Positions 1-6,715 of a DNA stretch of 8,031 nucleotides are shown here, piece by piece. Position 1 is the stretch's first letter. The number at the start of each line of letters is the position of its first letter. Location: assembly GCA_913056475.1 (NCBI GenBank), contig CAJXMS010000096.1, positions 1 through 8,031 of the forward strand, given 5' to 3'. The stretch is from an uncultured Bacteroidota bacterium. GTDB taxonomy: Bacteria > Bacteroidota > Bacteroidia > Flavobacteriales > Schleiferiaceae. The notes under the pieces were generated by a model, which had not been told where the DNA came from, did no database searches, and worked only from the letters and a program-made list of their open reading frames with translations. The translations under genes were made by a program, and so were the position numbers.

Positions 1-36
1 TTCGTAGTAGCAGAGGCCCTCAGCGCTTTTGAATAG
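1..36 (+). CDS. Possible 3' end of a preceding gene (partial)
   Basis: Reading in frame 1 from the first base gives eleven sense codons (FVVAEALSAFE) and then TAG at 34-36. The residues look like an ordinary helical protein C-terminus, and the spacing to the next promoter-like box and start codon would be normal. Eleven codons are too few to identify a family. Frame 3 is also open for nine codons before a TGA, so this is only a suggestion from composition. The sequence to the left of the window would settle it. Confidence 0.3.
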   Translation, partial: FVVAEALSAFE

Positions 37-74
37 CGGCCTGGCGGCCAAATGTGATTTACCCCGCCCCCGGC

Positions 75-107
75 TTTCCCACTTCCGGAATGGAATTGCT
101 ATCTTGG
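75..107 (+). promoter_or_regulatory. Putative Bacteroidota promoter (-7 box TATCTTGG)
   Basis: TATCTTGG at 100-107 differs at one fixed position from the Bacteroidota -7 consensus TAnnTTTG. A weak -33 candidate (TTTC at 75-78) lies 21 bases upstream. The box ends 25 bases before the ATG of the asparaginase gene, almost the same distance as for the similar boxes before the genes at 1182 and 4916. The -33 part is poor, so the call rests mainly on the -7 box and its repeated placement. Confidence 0.4.
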
Positions 108-132
108 GCAAGGCCTATGAATTATCCCGCCC

Positions 133-1137
133 ATGAAAAAGATCCTACTACTCCTCATTTGCCTGCTCGCACATTTGGCCGAAGGCCAAAAAGACCGCTA
201 CACCCTGGTACTACACGGTGGAGCCGGCAATAGGCTCACACCCAAAAAGCTGAGTGCCGAAAAGAGGACACAGTACCATAAGGCTATGACCGAAGCGCTG
301 GAGCAAGGCGCGGCCGTATTAGATACCGGTGGAAAAGCCGCCGACGCGGTAGTGGCCTGCCTCTCCGTACTGGAAAATAGCCCCCTCTTTAATGCCGGTC
401 GCGGTAGTGTGCTTACCTGGAACGGGAAGGTATCCATGGATGCCTCCCTGATGATAGGACGCGGCCAGCGGGCGGGAGCCGTGGCCGGTCTTAGCTGCAT
501 TAAAAACCCCATCCAGGCTGCACGGACCGTAGAGCAATACAGCCGGCACGTGCTTTTGAGCGGCGCCGGGGCCGATCGTTTTGCCATAGAAAAAGGGCTT
601 ACCCGGGTAGATTCTAACTATCTGGTGCTGCCCCAACGCTTAAAACAACTAAAAAGCTATAAAAAACGCTACGGGGCTAGCGAAAGCCGTCCGGCCAACA
701 GCCCCGGCAAAATGGGGACCGTAGGCTGCGCCGTACGCGACCGCCAGGGCCGCCTGGCCGCCGGCACCTCCACTGGCGGGATGATGGGCAAACGCCACGG
801 CCGCGTAGGCGACTCACCGCTTATAGGAGCCGGAACCTATGCCCATGATAGCACGGTGGCGGTGAGCTGTACCGGGCACGGCGAATACTTTATCCGCTAT
901 GCCATCGCTCATAGCCTCCACAGCCGTATGCAACACCGCGGAGAGTCGGGAGCAGCGGCGGCTCAGCACCTCCTCCATGAAACCCTCCAACCCGGAGCGG
1001 GCGACGGCGGCCTCATAGGGGTGAGTCATACCGGCGAAATCATCATGGAATTTAACACCAAAGGAATGCTTCGCGGCTATTTGCGGGAAGGAGCCCCCGC
1101 CAAAACCGCCATTTTTAAGGAAGAACGCCTTGAGTAG
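133..1137 (+). CDS. Exported isoaspartyl peptidase / L-asparaginase (Ntn-hydrolase)
   Basis: This is a plant-type asparaginase/isoaspartyl dipeptidase of the Ntn-hydrolase class, which cleaves beta-aspartyl peptides and L-asparagine after self-processing into two subunits. The sequence has the N-terminal LVLHGGAG motif, a central AGRGS motif, and the autocleavage site G195|T196 in MGTVG. T196 would become the nucleophile. T214 in TSTGG, R224 and D227 in GRVGDSP, and TGHGE further on align with the substrate-binding residues of E. coli IaaA (T179, T197, R207 and D210 there). The 334-residue length is normal for the family. Residues 1-18 (MKK, then a Leu-rich core ending AEG) form a Sec signal peptide; Cys10 is not in a lipobox, so the enzyme should be soluble in the periplasm or released. 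The ATG follows a promoter-like box by 25 bases and has no clear Shine-Dalgarno. The choice between asparaginase and isoaspartyl peptidase as the main activity cannot be made from sequence. Confidence 0.93.
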   Translation: MKKILLLLICLLAHLAEGQKDRYTLVLHGGAGNRLTPKKLSAEKRTQYHKAMTEALEQGAAVLDTGGKAADAVVACLSVLENSPLFNAGRGSVLTWNGKVSMDASLMIGRGQRAGAVAGLSCIKNPIQAARTVEQYSRHVLLSGAGADRFAIEKGLTRVDSNYLVLPQRLKQLKSYKKRYGASESRPANSPGKMGTVGCAVRDRQGRLAAGTSTGGMMGKRHGRVGDSPLIGAGTYAHDSTVAVSCTGHGEYFIRYAIAHSLHSRMQHRGESGAAAAQHLLHETLQPGAGDGGLIGVSHTGEIIMEFNTKGMLRGYLREGAPAKTAIFKEERLE

Positions 1138-1157
1138 CATCAGTTGTGTTACCTTAG
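1130..1157 (+). promoter_or_regulatory. Putative promoter overlapping the asparaginase stop (TTG-N17-TACCTTAG)
   Basis: TACCTTAG at 1150-1157 matches the Bacteroidota -7 element TAnnTTTG except for one base. A TTG at 1130-1132 lies 17 bases upstream, within the spacing reported for Flavobacterium-type -33 elements. The -33 part overlaps the last codons of the asparaginase gene. The box ends 24 bases before the GTG at 1182, matching the other two boxes in this window and favouring that start over the GTG at 1203. Confidence 0.42.
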
Positions 1158-1181
1158 AGGATTGTCAAAAGAGATTGATCT

Positions 1182-4100
1182 GTGGTAAGCCCTGCTGGTC
1201 CTGTGCGTAAAATTTCCCGCTCCCCTTTCCTGCTCTGGGGCTTGCTTTTGTGGTGGCTGGGCCCGGTAGCAGGTCCTCTGGGGGCCCAGCAGCAGGGCTT
1301 TGTACCGCAGGAAGGACAGTGGAAAGGCCGCTTTGACTTCCGGTTTCTTTCCCATGGCCAGGTGGCCTACCTCCGCTCCGAAAGCCTCACCTGGCGGCTT
1401 TATGAAAATAAACTGGGACCCCAGCTACAGCACCCACATCAGCATAAGCCCCGGGAAGCCCGCCAGGGGCATGTATACCGCATGAAGTTGGTGGGCGCCC
1501 GTAGCGGCGTAGCCGGAATAGGGAAGAAGCCCCTGGCCGGGAAACTAAATTTTATCCTGGGACGCGACCAGGAGAGGTGGCAGAAAGGCCTCCGTCAGTA
1601 TAAAGAGGTGGTGTACCCGGAGGTATACCCCCATATCGACTTACATTACCGGCGCAGTGCAGGGGGCCTTTTAAAGTATGAGTTTTGGGTAAAGCCGGGG
1701 GGCAATCCTGCCGATATCCGCCTGCGGTACGAGGGGCTATCGCGGATGGGACGCAAAGGAGCTGCCCTGCTCCTTGGCACTCCCGTACAAACGCTCCTGG
1801 AGACCCGCCCCAGAACCTATTGGCACGGAAAGGCCCAGGAAGTGGCCAATGCCTTTGTGGTAGATGGCCGGGAAGTGCAGTTTTCGGTTAAGAAACGCCC
1901 GCAGCAAGACACCCTCGTGATAGACCCCTCGCTGGTCTTTAGCACCTACAGTGGCAGCGAAGTAGATAACTGGGGCTTTACTGCTACTCCCGCCGCCGAT
2001 GGCGGGGCTTACGGTGTAGGGGTAGCCTTTACCCCGAGTGGTAGCCGTCGCTACCCGGCTACGGTAGGGTCTTTTCAGGATAGCTTTCAGGGCGGCAGTG
2101 CTGATGTGGCCATTTCGCGTTACGGACCACAAGGAAGCGTCTTGCGCTATGCGACCTATCTAGGAGGGAGTTCTAGCGAGGTACCTTTTAGTTCGCTGGA
2201 GCGTCCCGGGGGGGAGCTCATCATTTTGGGCACCACCGGTTCGCTGGACTATCCAATTACGCCTCAAGCGCTGGACACCCTGCAGGACGGAGGAACCAGC
2301 GGCGCCCTGGGCGATTTTAACAGCTTTCAAACCGATTCTGCCAGCGATATATTCGTGAGCATCCTGGACAGCACGGGCGGTTTTCTCAAGGCCTCTACCC
2401 TGCTGGGCGACACCGGTCTAGATGGGGGCAATCACCTCATGAACTACAATTACGGCGACAATTTCCGGGGCGATTTGGGCCTGGACAGTAACGGAAACAT
2501 TTACCTGGTATGCAATGCCCGCTCGCCCGGCCTTCCTACCACCAGTGCCGCGGCCCAGCCCAATTTATCGGGGCCCCAGGATGGCTATGCTGCCTCCCTC
2601 ACGGCCGATTTAAGCAGTCTACGCTGGGGCTCTTACATCGGGGGGCCTCATATAGATGCGCTCTTTTCCCTGGCCATGGCGCCCAAACGGGGGCGGCTTT
2701 ACCTCAGTGGTGCCTCAGATAGCGCAGCCTGGCGTCCTCCGGGTAATTTAGCGGGCTACCGAAGCAATATTCAGGGGCAGGTAGACGGGCTGCTGGTGGC
2801 CCTCCGAATGAGCGATGGTGGGCTGCTGACTTACACCTACACGGGCACCAGCAAGGATGACCTGGCTTATTTCGGCGAGCTGGGCAAGAATGGCTCCCTC
2901 TATGTGCTGGGCCAAACCTATGGTACCTTCCCCATCAGCGATAGTGCGTTTTATGCCAACCCCAACAGCGGTCAATTCCTGCAACAGTTTGACGCCTCGC
3001 TGGATCAAAATCTCCGCAGTACCGTTTTTGGCACCAGTGACTCCGGCATGACCAATATTTCCCCCACGGCCCTGCTGATCGATGATTGCGATAATCTATA
3101 TCTCTCCGGCTTTATGAACACCTCTTCGGTGCGAGGCAACGCGGCCGGGAGTATGCGCAACCAAAACCTTCCCCTAAAAAACCCCTACCAAAGCACGACC
3201 GATGGGGAAGACTTTTACTTTTTCTCCCTGGATGCCAGCTGGGAGCGGCTCAACTTTGCCAGCTTTTTCGGGGCTCCAGGCGCCTATGATCACGTAGATG
3301 GGGGCTCCAGCCGCTTCCTGGATGATGGCACCATCTTTCAGGGCGTATGCGCTGGATGTGGCGGAAGTGATGCTTTTCCAACCACCCCTACCGCCTTTTC
3401 CCGGGTTAATAACGCCCGCAACTGCAACATGGCCACCCTGCGCTTTGATATGGAAGCCAATGCCGTAAAAGCGATCGTACAAGCAGAAAACCTCCAAAGC
3501 GGCGATACCATATGCCTACCTTACCAGGCCGCCTTGGAAAACCGGAGTATCAATGATGACCTCCTTCTGGTCGATTACCCAGACGGCCGGCGCGACACGG
3601 TAAGCGACAGTCTTTCCACCCGTTTACAGGATACCGGCTGGTATACGCTGCGTTTTATCGCCCTAGACACCAACTGCCAGCTGAGCGATACTACGCAGCT
3701 CCGCTTTTACGGCCGCAGCGACTCGCTACAGGTGGCTTTTACCACCAGCTTTGATAGCTGCCAAGCCACGCCTATCGTTCAGTTTGTTAATCAAAGTACC
3801 GCTGCCGATCGCTTCATTTGGGACTTTGGGGATGGCGGCACCGCCACGGTTGCTTCCCCCCAGCACAGCTACGCACGGGGGCGCTATGATGTACAGCTCA
3901 TTGCCATCGATGAAGAATGCAACCGGCGCGATACCCTGGTCAAAGAAGTAGAAATTACCGAACGGAATAGCCAGCCCCGCCTGGTGGTTAATTATGATCC
4001 CTGCCGGGCCGCCTCTTCCGTAAGGCTTGGCCTGGAAGGCCGTCCGGTAGACTCAGTCCGCTACCGGCTAAACGGGAACTTACTGGGCCGGCATGAAGAT

Positions 4101-4502
4101 TCCTTACGCTTAGAAAATTTGGGGCCGGGAAACTACCGCCTCCAGGCCCGGGCCTATGATACCGCGTGCGGGCAATCCTTTGAGCTGGAAGCAGAATGGT
4201 ACGCCCTGGACGAGGAGCAGCAGCTCGCCTTCCCCAACGTGTTTACGCCCAATGGTGACCAACAAAACGACCGCTTTGGCTTGCTACCCGGTTTTCCGAC
4301 CCAGTTCTTGGAAAACTACCACCTGCGCATTTACACCCGCTGGGGCCAGCCCGTTTACGAAACGAAGGATCCCCGGGACCGCTGGAATGGCCGATGGGAA
4401 GGACAGAAGGGTACCGAAACGGTCTTCTATTACTTGGTGGATTATGGTGATATTTGCGGGCAAAGCCATCAGCAAAAAGGATTTCTTCACCTAATGCGCT
4501 AA
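1182..4502 (+). CDS. T9SS type B cargo: SBBP-propeller/PKD protein with CHU_C C-terminal domain
   Basis: This is a large cell-surface or secreted protein of 1106 residues. The N-terminus has a basic stretch (VRKISR), a Trp/Leu-rich core and AQ, a Sec signal ending near residue 35. Residues about 38-245 (GFVPQEGQW, PHIDLHYRR, YEFWVKPG) resemble the DUF7948 module that precedes SBBP repeats. Residues about 248-760 carry repeated blades of the type DGxxYxxG followed by S/P-rich turns, as in SBBP beta-propellers. An Ig-like segment (about 765-850), a PKD domain with WDFGDG at 880-885 and a second Ig-like segment (about 928-1013) follow. FPNVFTPNGD at 1017-1026 opens a gliding-motility-associated C-terminal domain of about 90 residues (RIYTRWGQPVYE, WNGRWEG), the T9SS type B sorting signal. 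No in-frame ATG occurs before residue 100 and an in-frame TGA lies at 1176-1178, so translation must begin at a non-ATG codon: GTG at 1182 (chosen) or GTG at 1203, which gives a neater MRK signal. The ligand is unknown; adhesion or a structural surface role is inference. Confidence 0.9.
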   Translation: MVSPAGPVRKISRSPFLLWGLLLWWLGPVAGPLGAQQQGFVPQEGQWKGRFDFRFLSHGQVAYLRSESLTWRLYENKLGPQLQHPHQHKPREARQGHVYRMKLVGARSGVAGIGKKPLAGKLNFILGRDQERWQKGLRQYKEVVYPEVYPHIDLHYRRSAGGLLKYEFWVKPGGNPADIRLRYEGLSRMGRKGAALLLGTPVQTLLETRPRTYWHGKAQEVANAFVVDGREVQFSVKKRPQQDTLVIDPSLVFSTYSGSEVDNWGFTATPAADGGAYGVGVAFTPSGSRRYPATVGSFQDSFQGGSADVAISRYGPQGSVLRYATYLGGSSSEVPFSSLERPGGELIILGTTGSLDYPITPQALDTLQDGGTSGALGDFNSFQTDSASDIFVSILDSTGGFLKASTLLGDTGLDGGNHLMNYNYGDNFRGDLGLDSNGNIYLVCNARSPGLPTTSAAAQPNLSGPQDGYAASLTADLSSLRWGSYIGGPHIDALFSLAMAPKRGRLYLSGASDSAAWRPPGNLAGYRSNIQGQVDGLLVALRMSDGGLLTYTYTGTSKDDLAYFGELGKNGSLYVLGQTYGTFPISDSAFYANPNSGQFLQQFDASLDQNLRSTVFGTSDSGMTNISPTALLIDDCDNLYLSGFMNTSSVRGNAAGSMRNQNLPLKNPYQSTTDGEDFYFFSLDASWERLNFASFFGAPGAYDHVDGGSSRFLDDGTIFQGVCAGCGGSDAFPTTPTAFSRVNNARNCNMATLRFDMEANAVKAIVQAENLQSGDTICLPYQAALENRSINDDLLLVDYPDGRRDTVSDSLSTRLQDTGWYTLRFIALDTNCQLSDTTQLRFYGRSDSLQVAFTTSFDSCQATPIVQFVNQSTAADRFIWDFGDGGTATVASPQHSYARGRYDVQLIAIDEECNRRDTLVKEVEITERNSQPRLVVNYDPCRAASSVRLGLEGRPVDSVRYRLNGNLLGRHEDSLRLENLGPGNYRLQARAYDTACGQSFELEAEWYALDEEQQLAFPNVFTPNGDQQNDRFGLLPGFPTQFLENYHLRIYTRWGQPVYETKDPRDRWNGRWEGQKGTETVFYYLVDYGDICGQSHQQKGFLHLMR

Positions 4503-4509
4503 AAAGCAG

Positions 4510-4851
4510 ATGTATACCTATTACCACAACCCGCGTTGCCAAAAAAGCCGGGAAGGCCTGGCCCTGCTGGAAGAAGCCGGCCTTTCCTATACCTTACGCA
4601 AATACCTGGAAGAACCGCTCACCCAGGCCGAATTGGAAGCACTGCTCGCCAAGCTGGAGCTTCCGGCTGAATCCCTGATCCGCAAAAACGAAAAAGACTG
4701 GAAAGCCCACTTTAAAGAAAAGGAACTCAGTGAGGAGGAACTGATCCTGGCCATGATCGAGTATCCCAAGCTGATGCAACGCCCCATTCTGGAAAGCGAT
4801 AAAAGCGCTGTTCTGGGCCGCCCCCCCGAAAAATTGCAGGAACTCCTCTAA
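4510..4851 (+). CDS. arsC: ArsC-family (arsenate reductase-like) thioredoxin-fold protein
   Basis: This cytoplasmic protein of 113 residues belongs to the glutaredoxin-dependent arsenate reductase family. The active-site loop YHNPRCQKSR has the nucleophile at C10, the only cysteine in the protein, so any reductase cycle must use an outside thiol such as glutaredoxin or glutathione. R58 (in RKNE), R91 (in QRPI) and R104 (in LGRPPE) match the three arginines of E. coli R773 ArsC (R60, R94, R107). It ends soon after the last arginine, about 28 residues shorter than R773 ArsC but usual for the short chromosomal ArsC/YfgD-like group. The start lies 7 bases after the stop of the T9SS cargo gene, with an A-rich spacer, so the two may be co-transcribed. 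No ArsR, ArsB or Acr3 gene is nearby, so an arsenic resistance role is not shown by context. The reductase activity is a family inference. Confidence 0.88.
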   Translation: MYTYYHNPRCQKSREGLALLEEAGLSYTLRKYLEEPLTQAELEALLAKLELPAESLIRKNEKDWKAHFKEKELSEEELILAMIEYPKLMQRPILESDKSAVLGRPPEKLQELL

Positions 4852-4871
4852 GGGCCGCGGACGCCGCCCCC
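4852..4871 (+). other. GC-rich stem-loop after the ArsC-family gene
   Basis: GCGG at 4857-4860 pairs with CCGC at 4864-4867 around a 3-base loop, and GGG at 4852-4854 can pair with CCC at 4869-4871 across a small internal loop. It begins at the base after the stop codon and ends 8 bases before the promoter-like box at 4880. There is no T-run after it, only AAAA, so it is not a standard intrinsic terminator. It could mark a unit boundary or stabilise the upstream mRNA end. Confidence 0.25.
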
Positions 4872-4879
4872 AAAATAGC

Positions 4880-4887
4880 TACCTTGG
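4880..4887 (+). promoter_or_regulatory. Putative -7 box (TACCTTGG) for the SDR-GDPD pair
   Basis: TACCTTGG fits TAnnTTTG with one mismatch and sits in the 64-base gap between the ArsC-family gene and the SDR gene, ending 28 bases before the ATG. No TTG or TTTG -33 element is visible at 17-21 bases upstream, where the sequence is almost all G and C. It is supported mostly by its likeness in sequence and position to the boxes before the genes at 133 and 1182. Confidence 0.35.
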
Positions 4888-4915
4888 CGGCTTCTAATAG
4901 CTGATTATCTAGTTT

Positions 4916-5791
4916 ATGCGCAATCAAGGAATGCTGAGGGATGATGCACTGGAAGGAAAAGTCATCGCCATCACTGGAGGCGGCACTGGACTGGGGCGCT
5001 CCATGGGCGAATATTTTTTAAGCCTGGGCGCCCGTTTGGCCATTTGCGGCCGGCGCGAGGAAGTCCTCCAAAAAGCCGCCGCCGAAATGAAAGAAAAAAG
5101 CGGGCAGGACGTATTTTATCAGAGCTGCGATGTGCGGCGTTACGAGGAAGTAGAGGCCTTTCGAGACGGTGCGCTGGCCCACTTTGGGCAGGTAGACGTC
5201 CTCTTGAATAACGCCGCCGGCAATTTTATCAGTCCCACCGAAAAATTATCCCCGGGCGCCTTTGATGCGGTGATTGATATCGTTTTAAAAGGCACCAAAA
5301 ATGCTACCCTGGCCTTTGGCAAACACTGGATTGCCCAAGCGGAAAAGCCCAGAACGGTGCTCAATATCGTAACAACCTATGCCTCCACGGGGTCTGCTTT
5401 TGTGGTACCCTCGGCGATGGCTAAGGCCGGCGTCACCGCCATGACCCGCTCTCTGGCGGTAGAGTGGGCGCGCCACGGCATCCGCTTTAACGCCATAGCC
5501 CCTGGCCCCTTTCCCACGGAAGGAGCCTGGAGCCGCCTCCTACCCGGCGATATGGGGGAACGCCTCAAGGTAGAAAACCAGGTGCCCCTCAAACGAGCCG
5601 GCGAAAGACAAGAACTGGCCAATCTCGCTGCTTACCTGGTAAGCGACTTCGCGGAGTACATGAACGGCGAAGTAGTAACCATAGACGGTGGCGAATGGCT
5701 CCTGGGGGCCGGCCAAATGAATTTCCTGGAAGCCATAGACGATAAAACCTGGGAGTGGATAGCCCAGGCCACCCGTAACGCTAAAAAATAA
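4916..5791 (+). CDS. 2,4-dienoyl-CoA reductase, DECR1-like SDR
   Basis: This short-chain dehydrogenase of 291 residues closely resembles mitochondrial DECR1, which reduces 2,4-dienoyl-CoA with NADPH during oxidation of unsaturated fatty acids. TGGGTGLG at 20-27 is the nucleotide-binding loop, and the arginines after strand 2 (CGRREEV) suit NADPH. NNAAGNFISPTEKLSP is nearly the DECR1 signature; its N103 matches DECR1 Asn148. Y155, S166 and K170 match DECR1 Tyr199, Ser210 and Lys214 with the same spacing (11 and 4). The usual SDR YxxxK is thus SAMAK here, normal for this subfamily and not a defect. No signal peptide is present, so it acts in the cytoplasm. ATG 4916 is used; ATG 4931 would remove five residues that lie before the fold and cannot be excluded. 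GDPD starts 9 bases after its stop, suggesting one transcript. Other enoyl-CoA SDRs (peroxisomal PECR/DECR2-like) are the main alternative. Confidence 0.88.
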   Translation: MRNQGMLRDDALEGKVIAITGGGTGLGRSMGEYFLSLGARLAICGRREEVLQKAAAEMKEKSGQDVFYQSCDVRRYEEVEAFRDGALAHFGQVDVLLNNAAGNFISPTEKLSPGAFDAVIDIVLKGTKNATLAFGKHWIAQAEKPRTVLNIVTTYASTGSAFVVPSAMAKAGVTAMTRSLAVEWARHGIRFNAIAPGPFPTEGAWSRLLPGDMGERLKVENQVPLKRAGERQELANLAAYLVSDFAEYMNGEVVTIDGGEWLLGAGQMNFLEAIDDKTWEWIAQATRNAKK

Positions 5792-5800
5792 CCCCCACCC

Positions 5801-6715
5801 ATGCGCAGAGGCTTGTACCTCCTTCTCATCCTAAGCTTAAGCGCCTGCCAGAATGCTTCCCAAAACAGCAAGCGGGACTTTGACTGGCAGGGACACCGCG
5901 GCGCCCGCGGCGAGTCACCCGAAAATACCCTTGAAGGCTTCACCATTGCCTTGGCCGATGGGGTAACCACTTTGGAAATGGATGTAGTACTCACCCGAGA
6001 TACCGTGCCCCTCCTCTCTCATGAGCCCTATCTAAACCCGCTCATTTGCCTGGACAGCACCGGCCAAGCCTTGCCAGACACGGCCCGCCCCAATATTTTC
6101 AACATGACCGTGGCCCAAGTCCAGCGCTACGATTGTGGATCCCGCCGCCATCCGGATTTCCCCGGACAGTCCCCCGTTGAAGCGGTAAAACCCACCCTCC
6201 TGGAAGCCATTCTCCACGGAGAACAGGCTGCCCTTCAGCTCAATAGAGCTGACCCGCAGTACAATGTGGAGATCAAAAGCCGCCCCGCCTGGGACAATCG
6301 CTATTATCCCTCGGTAAAAATATACGTAGATGCCGTGGTAAAAGCCATCCGCGCGACCAAAGTTGGTGAGCGAGCCACCCTTCAGAGCTTTGACCCCCGT
6401 GCCTTGCGCTACGCTCACCGCAGCTATCCGCAATTAAAATTAGCTCTGCTGGCCGCCCCAGATGATCCACCGCTGGCCCAGCAGCTCAAAAAGCTGGGCT
6501 TTAAACCCGAAGTATACAGCCCGGAAAGCAGCCGCCTCACTAGTGCCCGGCAAGTAAAAGAACTGCAAAGTCAAGGCTTTGAAGTGATTCCCTGGACGGT
6601 CAACCAAATAAATCGGGCTAAGGAATTAAAAAATTGGGGCGTAGATGGCATCATTACGGACTACCCCCAGCGACTTATTTCGGCGCTGGGGGCGGCTCAA
6701 GCGACTGCCCCATAA
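5801..6715 (+). CDS. Lipoprotein glycerophosphodiester phosphodiesterase (GDPD family)
   Basis: A TIM-barrel phosphodiesterase of 304 residues that would hydrolyse glycerophosphodiesters (deacylated phospholipids) to glycerol 3-phosphate and an alcohol. It has the family motifs in order: GHRGARGESPENT at 31-43 (H32, R33, E41), EMDV at 59-62 (E59 and D61, metal ligands), H74 in LLSHEP as general acid/base, PTLLE at 131-135, VEIK at 156-159, QSFD at 195-198, WTVN at 265-268 and GIITDYP near 283-289. The N-terminus MRRG plus a Leu-rich core ends in LSAC with C16, a type II lipobox, so the mature protein should be membrane anchored. The residues after C16 (QNASQNSK) lack the acidic surface-export signal known from Capnocytophaga and Flavobacterium lipoproteins, so a periplasm-facing position is more likely. 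The gap to the SDR gene is 9 bases without Shine-Dalgarno. The 3' end overlaps the convergent small gene by 41 bases. Choice of diester is not visible. Confidence 0.92.
   Translation: MRRGLYLLLILSLSACQNASQNSKRDFDWQGHRGARGESPENTLEGFTIALADGVTTLEMDVVLTRDTVPLLSHEPYLNPLICLDSTGQALPDTARPNIFNMTVAQVQRYDCGSRRHPDFPGQSPVEAVKPTLLEAILHGEQAALQLNRADPQYNVEIKSRPAWDNRYYPSVKIYVDAVVKAIRATKVGERATLQSFDPRALRYAHRSYPQLKLALLAAPDDPPLAQQLKKLGFKPEVYSPESSRLTSARQVKELQSQGFEVIPWTVNQINRAKELKNWGVDGIITDYPQRLISALGAAQATAP
6664..6692. other. Perfect 9-bp inverted repeat in the convergent 3' overlap
   Basis: CCCCCAGCG at 6664-6672 and CGCTGGGGG at 6684-6692 are exact reverse complements separated by 11 bases. The hairpin lies inside the last codons of the GDPD gene and its loop contains the TAA (6675-6677) of the minus-strand small gene. 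It could fold in transcripts of both strands. Neither side is followed by a T-run, so it is not a standard intrinsic terminator. It may still slow polymerase or protect 3' ends, or may simply be codon-driven coincidence. Confidence 0.5.

Noticed and set aside
37..54. GGCC-TGGC-GGCC hairpin after the possible upstream stop codon
   Set aside because: The stem is only 4 bp, made of a self-complementary tetramer, and there is no T-run; too weak to call a terminator.
198..636. Two minus-strand frames opposite the asparaginase gene
   Set aside because: They are in different frames across the same conserved coding region and have no recognisable domain; they are shadows.
1083..1100. GCGGG/CCCGC inverted repeat near the end of the asparaginase gene
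   Set aside because: A 5-bp stem within coding sequence in GC-rich DNA is expected by chance and no T-tract directly follows.
4243..4542. Minus-strand frames opposite the CHU_C domain
   Set aside because: The plus-strand frame has clear domain similarity, and the antisense proteins show no motif and an Arg/Ser/Pro-rich shadow composition.
5411..5425. Apparent loss of the SDR catalytic YxxxK (SAMAK instead)
   Set aside because: DECR1-type reductases normally have Ser in this position and use a Tyr 11 residues upstream, which is present as Y155.
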